The notes beneath the pieces were generated by a model. That model ran no database searches and was not told the DNA's origin. It worked only from the letters and a program-made list of their open reading frames with translations. Of a DNA stretch of 64,000 nt, positions 1-8,211 are shown piece by piece. The translations under genes were made by a program, and so were the position numbers. Position 1 is the first letter of the stretch; every line of letters starts with the position of its first letter. The DNA comes from an uncultured Prevotellaceae bacterium (lineage in GTDB: Bacteria; Bacteroidota; Bacteroidia; Bacteroidales; Bacteroidaceae): contig CADAOD010000001.1 in NCBI GenBank assembly GCA_902789415.1, positions 124,001-188,000 on the forward strand, read 5' to 3'.

Positions 1-458
1 ATATACCATAATGGGCAGAGTAGAGGTACAAAGTTGCCATCGTCGTATGAACCTCTATCCCAGAATAGGCGCAGATAGTCAATGAAAGAATAGTCAACCA
101 TACTATTTCCATTAATGTCTTGTGGAAATCCTAACGCAAAGGCTGCAATATAGGCAGCCAACAACAGAGCATTCCATAAAATGTATGGATTGAATAGTGA
201 ATGACAACGGGCTTTTATTTTCTCTAAATATGTTTTATGACTTAGAAAAAAAAGGAATCCGGATATGAAAAAGAAACCTGGGACACCTGTTTCTCCTAGC
301 CACAATGCAAATGGATAGACAAATTTAAAATATGTTGTATGCTCTCCTGGTACTTTTATTACAGAATACCCATGTAGCATTATCACGAAGAATATGAGTG
401 GGAACCGTAGCCATGTGATAGCTGTGGAGAGTTGTTTGTAAGAACAATAATTATTCAT
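1..458 (-). CDS. Membrane acyltransferase, acyltransferase-3 family (partial, 5' part only)
   Basis: The frame starts at an ATG whose first base is 458 and runs off the left edge, leaving 152 residues. The family (OafA/WecH-like acyltransferase 3) transfers acetyl or similar groups onto envelope sugars across the inner membrane. Visible are a first hydrophobic helix containing Arg-Phe-Pro near residues 18-20, a conserved His in MLHG at about residue 29, and a second helix with GETGVPGFFF. The gene is divergent from a second acyltransferase at 774. A TAnnTTTG-type element on this strand lies at 534-541. Its likely role is to decorate the surface polysaccharide made next door; the acceptor is unknown. 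Confidence 0.8.
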   Translation of the reverse strand, partial: MNNYCSYKQLSTAITWLRFPLIFFVIMLHGYSVIKVPGEHTTYFKFVYPFALWLGETGVPGFFFISGFLFFLSHKTYLEKIKARCHSLFNPYILWNALLLAAYIAAFALGFPQDINGNSMVDYSFIDYLRLFWDRGSYDDGNFVPLLCPLWY

Positions 459-773
459 TGTATGACATGTTTTTAGGGGTATACCGTCTCAATTTTTACA
501 TTTTGTCTATTCGCCGTGGAATCTTGGGCGTGACAAAGATACAAAAATTTCCTGTAACCTCATCGTTTTTATCGGATTATTTTCGTTCAAGTTATTATCT
601 TTTAGTATTCATGGATATCTGGGCTGTAAAAATGAGGGCATAATGTGTTTTTTGTGATGATTATTTGTGGTAATAAGAATAAAATAGTATCTTTGCGCAT
701 GATTTGAGTTGATATTAAAAATATAAACCATATCTTGTGGATAATTTAGTTTATAATATTTCAAGAGTTATAT
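459..773. other. Intergenic region between two divergent acyltransferases
   Basis: This 315-base AT-rich stretch holds no convincing gene. It contains a minus-strand -7 element (TATCTTTG read at 541-534) for the left acyltransferase and a plus-strand promoter at 664-695 for the right one. A 61-codon open frame starting at 458 has no family resemblance and I treat it as chance. Confidence 0.6.
664..695 (+). promoter_or_regulatory. Bacteroidota-type promoter for the 774 acyltransferase
   Basis: A TTTG at 664-667 and TATCTTTG at 688-695 are separated by 20 bases, matching the -33/-7 consensus of the Bacteroidota primary sigma factor. The ATG is 78 bases further on. Confidence 0.65.
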
Positions 774-1787
774 ATGGAAAGTAAAGCCTCCGAAAGAATA
801 GTTTGGATAGATTGGGCTAAATCTATTTGTATGTTCCTCGTTATCCTTGGACATTGTCATATTCGTGTGGAAGATCAATTTGTAACTCAGTTTATTTATT
901 CATTCCATATGATGTTGTTCTTTTTTCTTTCGGGTATTTTATGCAAAAGAGAACTTAGTTTTGATTCGATAAAGTCTGATATAAGATTTTTAGTGTTACC
1001 ATATTTTACATTTGGAATATTGTTGATAGTATTTGACTTTATGCGTGCAAGGACATTTGATTTGTGCCTTTTTATGCAAAAGCTATATTCTTTATTACTT
1101 GGTGATGATGCATCTATCGGCCCTATATGGTTTTTGCCCGCTTTATTTATATGCAAACAGTTGTTCTTGATTTTGAAAAAGTTGAAGAATAATTGTATAT
1201 GGCTGTATTTCGCAATTGTTCTTTTGTCTTTTCTTCCTGCGTTATGTATATCATCATATAAATTGAATATACCTTTCTTTTCAGATTCCGCGTTATGTGG
1301 ATTTCCCTTTCTTGTAGTAGGATATGAAAGCAGTTCTTTATGTTTACATATAAAGAAAAGTAAGTGGTATCTTCGGTTTGCTTGTTCAATTCTTCTGTTA
1401 GTATTATCTGCTTTGGTTTGTAGAGAAAACGGGTTCGTAAATTTGTCGGATTGTGTGATAGGTAATTCTGTTTTTTTATATTATATAAACGCTCTTTCTG
1501 TTATTGCGTCTATTTGTATGTTATGTATGTCTATTGACAAAATCAACTCTTTTGTATTAACAACCTCTTATGGTTCTATCTTTACATTGTTCTTTCATGG
1601 TATTCCGATGTCTTTTTTTAATTATTATCTCCCAATCATATTAGGGTTCTCTCTCTCTTCATACTCTTTGTTTATGGCATTTCTTTTTTCTATTTCTACA
1701 TATATTATATGTTATTTTATAATTAAATTTTTAGATGACCATTTCCCAATATTATTTGGATTAAGGGGGAACTTGCGTAAGATGTAA
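774..1787 (+). CDS. Membrane acyltransferase, acyltransferase-3 / fucose 4-O-acetylase type
   Basis: The product has 337 residues, about the usual length for this family, with some ten hydrophobic segments. It begins with the WIDWAK motif and the LGHCH segment near residue 27, whose His is the conserved, probably catalytic residue of this family. A PIWFLPALF segment near residue 117 is also typical. It should acetylate a sugar of the surface polysaccharide using cytoplasmic acetyl-CoA. It is transcribed alone from the promoter at 664-695 and faces the dead glycosyltransferase at 1876-2815. AT-rich base use matches the rest of the variable part of the locus. The substrate cannot be read from the sequence. 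Confidence 0.85.
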   Translation: MESKASERIVWIDWAKSICMFLVILGHCHIRVEDQFVTQFIYSFHMMLFFFLSGILCKRELSFDSIKSDIRFLVLPYFTFGILLIVFDFMRARTFDLCLFMQKLYSLLLGDDASIGPIWFLPALFICKQLFLILKKLKNNCIWLYFAIVLLSFLPALCISSYKLNIPFFSDSALCGFPFLVVGYESSSLCLHIKKSKWYLRFACSILLLVLSALVCRENGFVNLSDCVIGNSVFLYYINALSVIASICMLCMSIDKINSFVLTTSYGSIFTLFFHGIPMSFFNYYLPIILGFSLSSYSLFMAFLFSISTYIICYFIIKFLDDHFPILFGLRGNLRKM

Positions 1788-1875
1788 TACAAGAATGAAA
1801 TTTTATTGGGGGGGTATATTTTTCGTCGGACGGCAATAACAAATACTATATTAATAAGTCAAAAAAAGAGATCAC

Positions 1876-2815
1876 TTATAATTTATTTATAATTAATGTG
1901 GCAATTAGTTTTAGCCTTTCTCTTCCAAATAGGAACTTGATGGTAAATATAGTTCTTATGGATAAATGAATTTTGTAAAAAGGTATTTTATTGACAAGTT
2001 TTTCAATCATCACAATATATCTTTCTTTGTAACCACCATAACATGCTCTTTCAAAAAAATCACCAGGATTAGTATCTAATACTTTTATGTGATCTAAGTA
2101 CCAGCTCATATATTGTTCGGTTGCTTTTAGCTGTTCTTTAACTATATTCAAATCTGAACAGTTGGATAAATTAATGCTTGATACACGGAAACACATTTCA
2201 TTTGTGGAAATGCATGCGATTCCTTTTTTTTGCTAAAGCTAAAGCAGTGGCATCATCACTACAGTGAGCTCTCGGAAAGGGTATAAAGCCTCCATTTCTT
2301 ATAAGAGCGTCTTTTTTGAAAATGTAATTTGAAACACATGAAATTGTACCACCTTTGGCATAAAAAAGGGTAAACTCTCTTCCTGTCATGAATTCTTTAA
2401 GAGGAAATTCGTGGTCGAGTAATAGATCGTGCTCATCTGTTTTTTTTACACCAGATCGGATAATGTCAATTGATGGGTATTTCTTTATAAGAGCGGATGT
2501 TTTTTCAAGGAATGTGGGCTCAAACATATCATCATCAGTAGCTAAAATGATGTATTCGTTTCTTGCGAATTTTAAACAGTGATTCCAGTTTGATACGAGG
2601 TCTTTCCTACCTATATTTGTTTCGTTTACTTTATATCTAATTCTGCTATCTTAGAAAATCTTGACAACTCCTGTGATGTCGTATGGAGATGCATCATTAA
2701 TAATAATTAATTCGAAATTCTGGTATGATTGATTTAAAATACTATAAATTGCCTTGTATAGGAATTCTCCTTTATAGGCTGGCATAACAAATGAAAAAGC
2801 AACATTATTGTCCAT
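1876..2815 (-). pseudogene. Family 2 glycosyltransferase, broken by a stop codon and a frameshift
   Basis: Read from the ATG at 2815, the start is a normal GT2 domain (SFVMPAYKG, then LIIINDASP). It meets a TAA at 2651-2653 but continues in the same frame with family-like sequence, including the TDDD metal-binding motif near 2535. At about 2230 the frame shifts at a run of eight A; removing one A joins the remaining 100 codons ending at 1876. The restored protein would be about 313 residues. Two independent lesions argue for a true pseudogene rather than one sequencing error. A TTG at 2836 is an alternative start, but the -7 element at 2834-2841 overlaps it, so the ATG is preferred. Confidence 0.85.
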
Positions 2816-2833
2816 AGGAAAGCAATTTTCTTG

Positions 2834-2892
2834 CAAAGATAGTGATTTTTAGTTGAAATAATTGTTTTTCTTATTTTTTTTTTGTACTTTTG
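2834..2892. promoter_or_regulatory. Divergent promoter pair between two GT2 genes
   Basis: TATCTTTG on the minus strand (2841-2834) stands 18 bases before the ATG of the dead GT2. TACTTTTG on the plus strand (2885-2892) stands 16 bases before the ATG at 2909 and would start the long plus-strand polysaccharide operon. The -33 boxes are weak. Confidence 0.5.
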
Positions 2893-2908
2893 ACGCAAAA
2901 ATGAAGAA

Positions 2909-3751
2909 ATGTTAGTATCTGTTATTACTATTAACTATAATAATTGTAGAGGACTACACCAAACAATTTTGAGTGTAGTGCATCAAGAGTATCAGAATTT
3001 TGAGTTTATAGTAATTGATGGGGGGTCAACGGATGGCAGTTTGGATGTCATTAAGGATTATTCCGAAAATATTACTTTCTGGGTGTCAGAAAAAGATCGT
3101 GGTATATACCATGCAATGAATAAAGGTGTTGCACAAGCGCATGGTGATTATTGCCTCTTTATGAATTCTGGTGACTGTTTCTATGATAAAGATGTTCTAG
3201 GTCGTGTAGTTAATAGTTCCGCAATAGAAGATATTATTGTAGGCAAAGTTTCAATCGATAAATATGATCATATTATATCTCCTCCACCTTTGAATGGTCT
3301 TACTTTATACCATCTTTATTCTGGGGCTATTCCGCATCAGGGGGCTTTTATTAGGACAGTTTTACTTCGAAAGTATCCTTATGATGAAAATCTTAAAATA
3401 TCTTCAGATTGGAAATTCTTTGTGCAGACGCTGATTCTAGATAATTGTTCTATTCGTTATTTGGATATCTTTGTGTCTCGTTATGATATGAATGGAGTTA
3501 GTTCTTCAAATCCAGAATTAATGCGTAAGGAAAAAGATGAGACACTTAAGAAACTATTTCCGATAAGAATTTTGGAGGATTATAGACGGTATAAGTTATC
3601 GGAATGTTTGACCCAAACACTTACTCCACAGTTGAAAGTTAATTATGGTATTGATAGACTTCTATATCATTTAGGTAAAATCCTTCTGAAAATCAAAGGA
3701 AATAATCATGGGCATTTCGATAATGGTAACAATATTGATGCTGATTCTTAA
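2909..3751 (+). CDS. Glycosyltransferase family 2 (WcaE-like)
   Basis: The 280-residue cytoplasmic GT-A enzyme has the VSVITINYNN start, IDGGSTDGS near residue 37 and the MNSGD motif near residue 90, which stands where GT2 enzymes carry the metal-binding DxD. The KDRGIYHAMNKG segment is characteristic of the colanic-acid WcaE-like and PGL-type branch. It probably adds one sugar to the lipid-linked repeat unit. It is the first intact gene of the plus-strand operon. Its last 44 bases overlap the start of a truncated GT2 reading frame (3708-3827), so the gene ends right at a recombination scar. Donor and acceptor are not predictable. Confidence 0.85.
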   Translation: MLVSVITINYNNCRGLHQTILSVVHQEYQNFEFIVIDGGSTDGSLDVIKDYSENITFWVSEKDRGIYHAMNKGVAQAHGDYCLFMNSGDCFYDKDVLGRVVNSSAIEDIIVGKVSIDKYDHIISPPPLNGLTLYHLYSGAIPHQGAFIRTVLLRKYPYDENLKISSDWKFFVQTLILDNCSIRYLDIFVSRYDMNGVSSSNPELMRKEKDETLKKLFPIRILEDYRRYKLSECLTQTLTPQLKVNYGIDRLLYHLGKILLKIKGNNHGHFDNGNNIDADS

Positions 3752-3827
3752 TGTTAAGCAATATCTGAAAAAGACTCTAGATTCTGTTCTTATTCAAAAA
3801 ATGAAACAAAATTCTAAAAGAATATGA
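3708..3827 (+). pseudogene. Truncated GT2 glycosyltransferase start (39-codon remnant)
   Basis: An ATG at 3708, preceded by AAAGGA, opens a 39-codon frame. Codons 7-30 match the beginning of a GT2 enzyme (VTILM, then NVKQYLKKTLDS), then change to unrelated residues and stop at TGA 3825-3827, overlapping the ATG of rfbF. The intact GT2 at 7258 begins in a very similar way. The stub is best explained as the 5' end of a glycosyltransferase cut off when the rfbF-rfbG block was placed here. Whether it is translated is unknown. Confidence 0.7.
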
Positions 3828-4633
3828 AAGTGGTACTTTTAGCTGGCGGTTTTGGTTCGCGTATTAGCGAGGAGTCGGTTTTTAAACCCAAACCGATGAT
3901 TGAAATTGGTGGTATGCCCATTCTTTGGCATATCATGAAAGAGTATTCCTACTATGGCCACAATGAATTTATTATTTGTGCGGGTTATAAGCAGGAATAC
4001 ATCAAGGAGTGGTTCGCTAACTATTTCTTGCATAACTCTGATGTTAGCTTTGACTTCCGTGAAGGGAAGAACGAAATGACTGTGCATCACAGTAAACTGG
4101 AGCCTTGGAAGGTTACTGTGGTTGATACTGGCTACAACACCATGACAGGTGGGCGTATTAAGCGTGTACAGGAGTATGTTGGAAATGAGACCTTTATGAT
4201 GACCTATGGTGATGGTGTATGTGATGTGGACATCAATAAATTGGTGGAATTCCACAAGAATAACAACAAGAAAGCAACCCTAACTGCTGTTAAGATGAAG
4301 CAAGATAAGGGCGTGCTTGAGATTACTAAAGATATGAATGTTCGTGCTTTCCGTGAGAAAAATTCGATGGATGGCGCCCCCATCAATGCTGGTTATATGG
4401 TGCTAGAGCCTTCAGTATTTGAATACATTGAAGGTGATTCACAGCCTTTCGAGCGTGAACCTCTAGAACGTTTGGCTAAGGAAGGAGAGTTGATGTCTTA
4501 TATCCATGAAGGATTTTGGCAGTGTATGGACAACATCCGCGAGAAGAAACTGCTTGAAGATCTTCTTGAGAACGGCACTGCTCCTTGGAAGAAGTGGGAG
4601 AGTGAAGTTCCTATTGATAAAATAAATAAGTAA
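3824..4633 (+). CDS. rfbF: Glucose-1-phosphate cytidylyltransferase
   Basis: This enzyme makes CDP-glucose from CTP and glucose 1-phosphate, the first step toward CDP-linked 6-deoxy sugars. The 269 residues start with the nucleotidyltransferase signature LLAGGFGSR followed by KPKPMIEIG, and contain TYGDGVCDVD near residue 127, the metal-binding segment; length is close to the usual 257. The ATG overlaps the stop of the preceding GT2 stub, and rfbG follows after 8 bases. Codon use is visibly richer in G+C than the flanking glycosyltransferases, suggesting that rfbF, rfbG and the next two genes moved as a block. Confidence 0.95.
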   Translation: MKVVLLAGGFGSRISEESVFKPKPMIEIGGMPILWHIMKEYSYYGHNEFIICAGYKQEYIKEWFANYFLHNSDVSFDFREGKNEMTVHHSKLEPWKVTVVDTGYNTMTGGRIKRVQEYVGNETFMMTYGDGVCDVDINKLVEFHKNNNKKATLTAVKMKQDKGVLEITKDMNVRAFREKNSMDGAPINAGYMVLEPSVFEYIEGDSQPFEREPLERLAKEGELMSYIHEGFWQCMDNIREKKLLEDLLENGTAPWKKWESEVPIDKINK

Positions 4634-4641
4634 AATACAAT

Positions 4642-5718
4642 ATGGTAACGTTACTTGAAGATTTCTATCGTGGAAAGCGGGTGTTCGTAACTGGGCACAC
4701 TGGGTTCAAAGGTAGTTGGATGTGCAAGATGTTGGCAAATGCCAGTGCTATTGTAACTGGCTATTCCCTTGCACCGAATACAAATCCGTCATTGTTTGAA
4801 ATTGCAGAATTGGAGAAAGATATCCATTCTGTGATAGGTGATATCCGTGATTATGTGGCTTTGAAGAAGGCCTTTGATGGGGCACAACCTGAGATTGTGT
4901 TGCATCTGGCTGCACAGCCCATTGTGCGCGACAGCTACAAAGATCCGGCTTATACCTATGAGACCAATGTGATGGGTACGGTGAACATCTTGGAATGTGT
5001 CCGTAATAGCAATTGCGTGAAATCCTTCCTGAATGTTACCACAGACAAGGTGTATCTCAACAAGGAATGGGAATGGGGGTATCGCGAGAATGAGGAACTG
5101 GGCGGCTATGATCCTTATAGCAACTCTAAGTCATGCTCTGAGTTGATAACTCATAGCTATAAGCGTAGTTTCTTTACGGATAAAGACGGTAAAGCTATTG
5201 TTCCCATTTCTACTGCCCGTGCAGGTAATGTGATTGGTGGTGGAGATTTTGCCAATGACCGTATCATTCCTGATAGTGTGCGTGCTGCTCAGAAAGGTGA
5301 GGATATTGTAGTACGTAATCCTTATTCCACTCGTCCTTATCAGCACGTGCTGGAGCCGCTGTATGCATACCTGATGATTGCCGCCAAACAGTATGAGGAT
5401 AGCAAGTATGCGGATTATTACAATGTAGGTCCTGATGATGTGGACTGCTTCCAGACAGGTGCTTTGGTTGATCTCTTTGTATCAAAGTGGGGCGAAGGTC
5501 TGAAATGGATCAATAAGTATGATGGCGGCCCTCATGAGGCTAACTTCTTGAAGCTTGATTGTTCCAAACTGAAATCTACCTTTGGATGGACTCCACGTTG
5601 GAACCTGGGTGAAGCAATGGATAAAATTGTGGAGTGGAGTAAATGCTGGCTGTCAGGTGGCGATGTTCGTGCCTGTATGGACAAGCAGATTGACGAATTC
5701 TTAAGTGGTGTGAAATGA
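4642..5718 (+). CDS. rfbG: CDP-glucose 4,6-dehydratase
   Basis: It converts CDP-D-glucose to CDP-4-keto-6-deoxy-D-glucose. The 358-residue extended short-chain dehydrogenase has the NAD-binding TGHTGFKG at residues 17-24, the catalytic Thr in NVTTDKVY and the Tyr-x3-Lys pair in PYSNSKS. It ends with ATGA overlapping the next gene, so translation of the two is probably coupled. Context with rfbF makes the CDP-specific assignment secure. Confidence 0.95.
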   Translation: MVTLLEDFYRGKRVFVTGHTGFKGSWMCKMLANASAIVTGYSLAPNTNPSLFEIAELEKDIHSVIGDIRDYVALKKAFDGAQPEIVLHLAAQPIVRDSYKDPAYTYETNVMGTVNILECVRNSNCVKSFLNVTTDKVYLNKEWEWGYRENEELGGYDPYSNSKSCSELITHSYKRSFFTDKDGKAIVPISTARAGNVIGGGDFANDRIIPDSVRAAQKGEDIVVRNPYSTRPYQHVLEPLYAYLMIAAKQYEDSKYADYYNVGPDDVDCFQTGALVDLFVSKWGEGLKWINKYDGGPHEANFLKLDCSKLKSTFGWTPRWNLGEAMDKIVEWSKCWLSGGDVRACMDKQIDEFLSGVK

Positions 5719-6626
5719 TGAAGAACGTAATAGTAACAGGAGCTAATGGTTTTATTGGCAGCACATTGGTTAACAACCTCCTGAAGAATGGAGTGAAGGT
5801 TGTGGCCATCGATATTTCTTTTGCTGCACCCAGAATCCCTGATTGTGACCAAGTGGTTAAACTGGAAGTAGGTTTGGATGATGTTGAGAAACTGAAGAGC
5901 CTGATTCCTGCTGGTGAGTATGATGCTATGTACCATCTTGCCTGGGCTGGTGTAAATGGTCCCAGTAAAGCAGATCCTTCGGTTCAGCTCAACAATATAC
6001 AGCTTGGAATCAATTGCGCTCAACTCTGCAAAGCCATCGGAGTAAAGAAGTTGCTTTGTGCCGGAACAGTTGCAGAACAGGCAGTACATAGCCTTCCCAA
6101 TCTTTCTCAGACCAATGGCGGTATGATGTATGGTGTTGCCAAACATTGTGCTCATCTGATGCTGGAAGACTATTGTAAGAACATTGGATTGCAGTTTGTT
6201 TGGATGCAGTTCTCCAATATCTATGGTGTTGGTAACAAAACAGGAAACTTGGTAAGTTATACTCTCGGAGAACTCCTGAAAGGCAATGAAGCTACATTTG
6301 GACCTGCAGCACAGCCGTATGATTTCATCTATGTGGATGACTTGTTGGAGGCTGTCTATCGCTTAGGTGCTTCTGAAACCAAACAGGCTTGCTATTATAT
6401 CGGTTCTGGTTCTCCTCGCATTCTGAAAGAGTATCTCTTGAAGATTGGTGAGTTGGCAGGTATGCAGGAGAAGGTCGGTATTGGTATCCGTCCAGATGAT
6501 GGTATCAAGTATGATTTCTCTATGTTTGATACCACTCCTTTGAAGGAGGCTATTGGTGATTATGTGAGCACTCCATTTGAGGAAGGCATTAAGAAAACGA
6601 TTAACTGGTTAAAAACGCAAGAATAA
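5715..6626 (+). CDS. NAD-dependent epimerase/dehydratase, probable CDP-4-keto-6-deoxyhexose reductase or epimerase
   Basis: The 303-residue extended short-chain dehydrogenase has TGANGFIG at residues 8-15 and Tyr139-x3-Lys143 as the catalytic pair. It starts inside the rfbG stop (ATGA) and ends in TAATG with the next gene, so the four genes rfbF to the epimerase form one coupled block. From the context I infer that it reduces the 4-keto group of the CDP sugar, as RfbJ/Tyv-type enzymes do for abequose and related sugars, but here without a 3-deoxygenation step. The exact product, for example a CDP-6-deoxy-talose, -gulose or -altrose type sugar, cannot be decided from sequence. Confidence 0.75.
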   Translation: MMKNVIVTGANGFIGSTLVNNLLKNGVKVVAIDISFAAPRIPDCDQVVKLEVGLDDVEKLKSLIPAGEYDAMYHLAWAGVNGPSKADPSVQLNNIQLGINCAQLCKAIGVKKLLCAGTVAEQAVHSLPNLSQTNGGMMYGVAKHCAHLMLEDYCKNIGLQFVWMQFSNIYGVGNKTGNLVSYTLGELLKGNEATFGPAAQPYDFIYVDDLLEAVYRLGASETKQACYYIGSGSPRILKEYLLKIGELAGMQEKVGIGIRPDDGIKYDFSMFDTTPLKEAIGDYVSTPFEEGIKKTINWLKTQE

Positions 6627-7201
6627 TGATAACGAAATTCAATTTTGAGGAGTTAGACCTCAAAGGTGCATATAAGATTCAGCCGTTTTACGCAACGGAT
6701 GAACGTGGTGGGTTTGTAAAGGACTACAACATCGATATGTTCAAGGCCAACGGCATTGAGCATGAGTTAAAGGAAGTGTTTTATACCATCTCTAAACGAG
6801 GTGTTATTCGTGCTATGCACTTCCAATTGGTGAAGCAGCAGGCAAAGCTGGTGCGTTGCATCAGCGGTCATGTGTATGATGTGATTGCAGACTTACGCCC
6901 AGATTCACCAACCTTCGGTCAGTGGAGAGGTTTGCACTTGACTGGTGACAACCAAGTGGAACTTTATATCCCTCAGTATTTTGGTCACGGCTATTTGGTG
7001 ATAGAGGACTCTGTGGTTTCATATAAATGTGGTGAGGTTTTCTATGGCGAAGGTGACAGTGGTATTATGTATAATGATCCAGACCTCGCTATAAAGTGGC
7101 CAATGGATTTGATTGGAGGTGAGGAGAATTTGATTATCTCTGAGAAAGATACTCATCTGATGAGCTTTATGGAATATAATGAAAAAATGGATAGACACTA
7201 G
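6626..7201 (+). CDS. dTDP-4-dehydrorhamnose 3,5-epimerase family protein (RmlC-like)
   Basis: The 191-residue cupin-fold enzyme carries the RmlC-type base His65 in RAMHFQL, the DVIADLRPDSPTFG segment and YIPQYFGHGY with the second conserved aromatic stretch. RmlC epimerises C3 and/or C5 of dTDP-4-keto-6-deoxyglucose; here, next to rfbFG, the likely substrate is the CDP-linked 4-keto sugar. It is the last gene of the G+C-richer block, with 56 non-coding bases before the next glycosyltransferase. Whether it acts at C3, C5 or both is open. Confidence 0.8.
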   Translation: MITKFNFEELDLKGAYKIQPFYATDERGGFVKDYNIDMFKANGIEHELKEVFYTISKRGVIRAMHFQLVKQQAKLVRCISGHVYDVIADLRPDSPTFGQWRGLHLTGDNQVELYIPQYFGHGYLVIEDSVVSYKCGEVFYGEGDSGIMYNDPDLAIKWPMDLIGGEENLIISEKDTHLMSFMEYNEKMDRH

Positions 7202-7257
7202 TGATAAGATCCTATATAGAATTGGTGTTTTTGTTGGAATTATGTGATAATTGAAAT

Positions 7258-8208
7258 ATGAAAGACAAAATTCAAGTGACAATCTTGATGCCGATATATA
7301 AGGTAGAAAAATATCTCGAAAAGGCATTGGACTCAATCTTTACTCAAACATATCCTTATTTGGATTATGTGTTCGTAAATAATTGTTCACCTGATAACAG
7401 TCTTCAGGTTCTAATTGATACTATTAAGAAATATGGAATACAGAAAGATAGGTATACTATTATTAATCATGATAAAAATGAGGGTATAGCAGTATCGAGG
7501 GCTGATTGTATAGCTAACGCAAAAGGAGATTATTTGTTCTTTGTAGATGGTGATGACTGGATAGAGAAGGATGCTGTAGAACAAATGGTTGCTGCTACAA
7601 AGAGTGGAGCTGTTGATATTGTTGGATGCGATTATATGAAAGACTTTCTTTCAGGTAATACGACTTATCATCATGAGAACTATGCTGAATCATGTCGTGA
7701 TAATATGTATAGATGTTTAAACTATGATATTGCTACTGTATTGTGGAAACTGCTTATTAGACGTAGGCTTTTTGATAATTTTACGATAACTCCCCATGTG
7801 GATATTGTGGAAGATTATATCATATCAGTAAAGTTATATTACTATGCAAAGAGTTTCGTTGCGATTCCTCATGCATATTATCATTATGTTCAATACAATC
7901 AAGCAAGAGCGTCTCTTCAAACATCATGGAGCGTTAATATGCATATAATAGGTGTTTGCGAGGTTGAGAATTTCTGTAAAGAGAAAGGGTTGTTTGATGC
8001 GGAAGTGGAGCATAAGCTTAATTTGCGAAAGTTTAATATTAAAAGTAACTTTTTGACTAGGCAGTTGTTAGATTATAATGCATATAAGAAAACTTTTCCA
8101 GAGGCAAGTAGAATTTGGAGAGAATTAGACTATTCTCGAAATGAGAAGCTTAAGTTTTGGCTGGCTGAACATGGCTTGTTTTTTATATTAAAGATATTAC
8201 AAAGGTAA
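7258..8208 (+). CDS. Glycosyltransferase family 2
   Basis: The 316-residue enzyme has VTILMPIYKVEKYL, a FVNNCSPDNS turn near residue 41 and the VDGDDW metal site near residue 98. It is a clear paralogue of the next gene: the two align through the GT-A domain and the C-terminal part. It also resembles the stub at 3708 at its N-terminus, so it may descend from the gene cut by the rfb block. It is cytoplasmic and adds one sugar of the repeat unit. It opens the AT-rich second half of the operon. Confidence 0.88.
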   Translation: MKDKIQVTILMPIYKVEKYLEKALDSIFTQTYPYLDYVFVNNCSPDNSLQVLIDTIKKYGIQKDRYTIINHDKNEGIAVSRADCIANAKGDYLFFVDGDDWIEKDAVEQMVAATKSGAVDIVGCDYMKDFLSGNTTYHHENYAESCRDNMYRCLNYDIATVLWKLLIRRRLFDNFTITPHVDIVEDYIISVKLYYYAKSFVAIPHAYYHYVQYNQARASLQTSWSVNMHIIGVCEVENFCKEKGLFDAEVEHKLNLRKFNIKSNFLTRQLLDYNAYKKTFPEASRIWRELDYSRNEKLKFWLAEHGLFFILKILQR

Positions 8209-8211
8209 ATT

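Noticed and set aside
458..643. 61-codon plus-strand open frame at the left edge
   Set aside because: No family resemblance; it runs through the minus-strand acyltransferase promoter and has no credible start signal.
1808..1814. Run of seven G as a phase-variation tract
   Set aside because: It lies after the stop of the acyltransferase and outside any promoter or reading frame, so length change would have no visible effect.
2215..2235. A8 run as a programmed frameshift
   Set aside because: An upstream in-frame stop already ends translation 140 codons earlier; a programmed site would not rescue the protein.
5532..6155. 207-codon antisense frame across rfbG and the SDR gene
   Set aside because: It is the shadow of two well-supported genes and shows no domain of its own.
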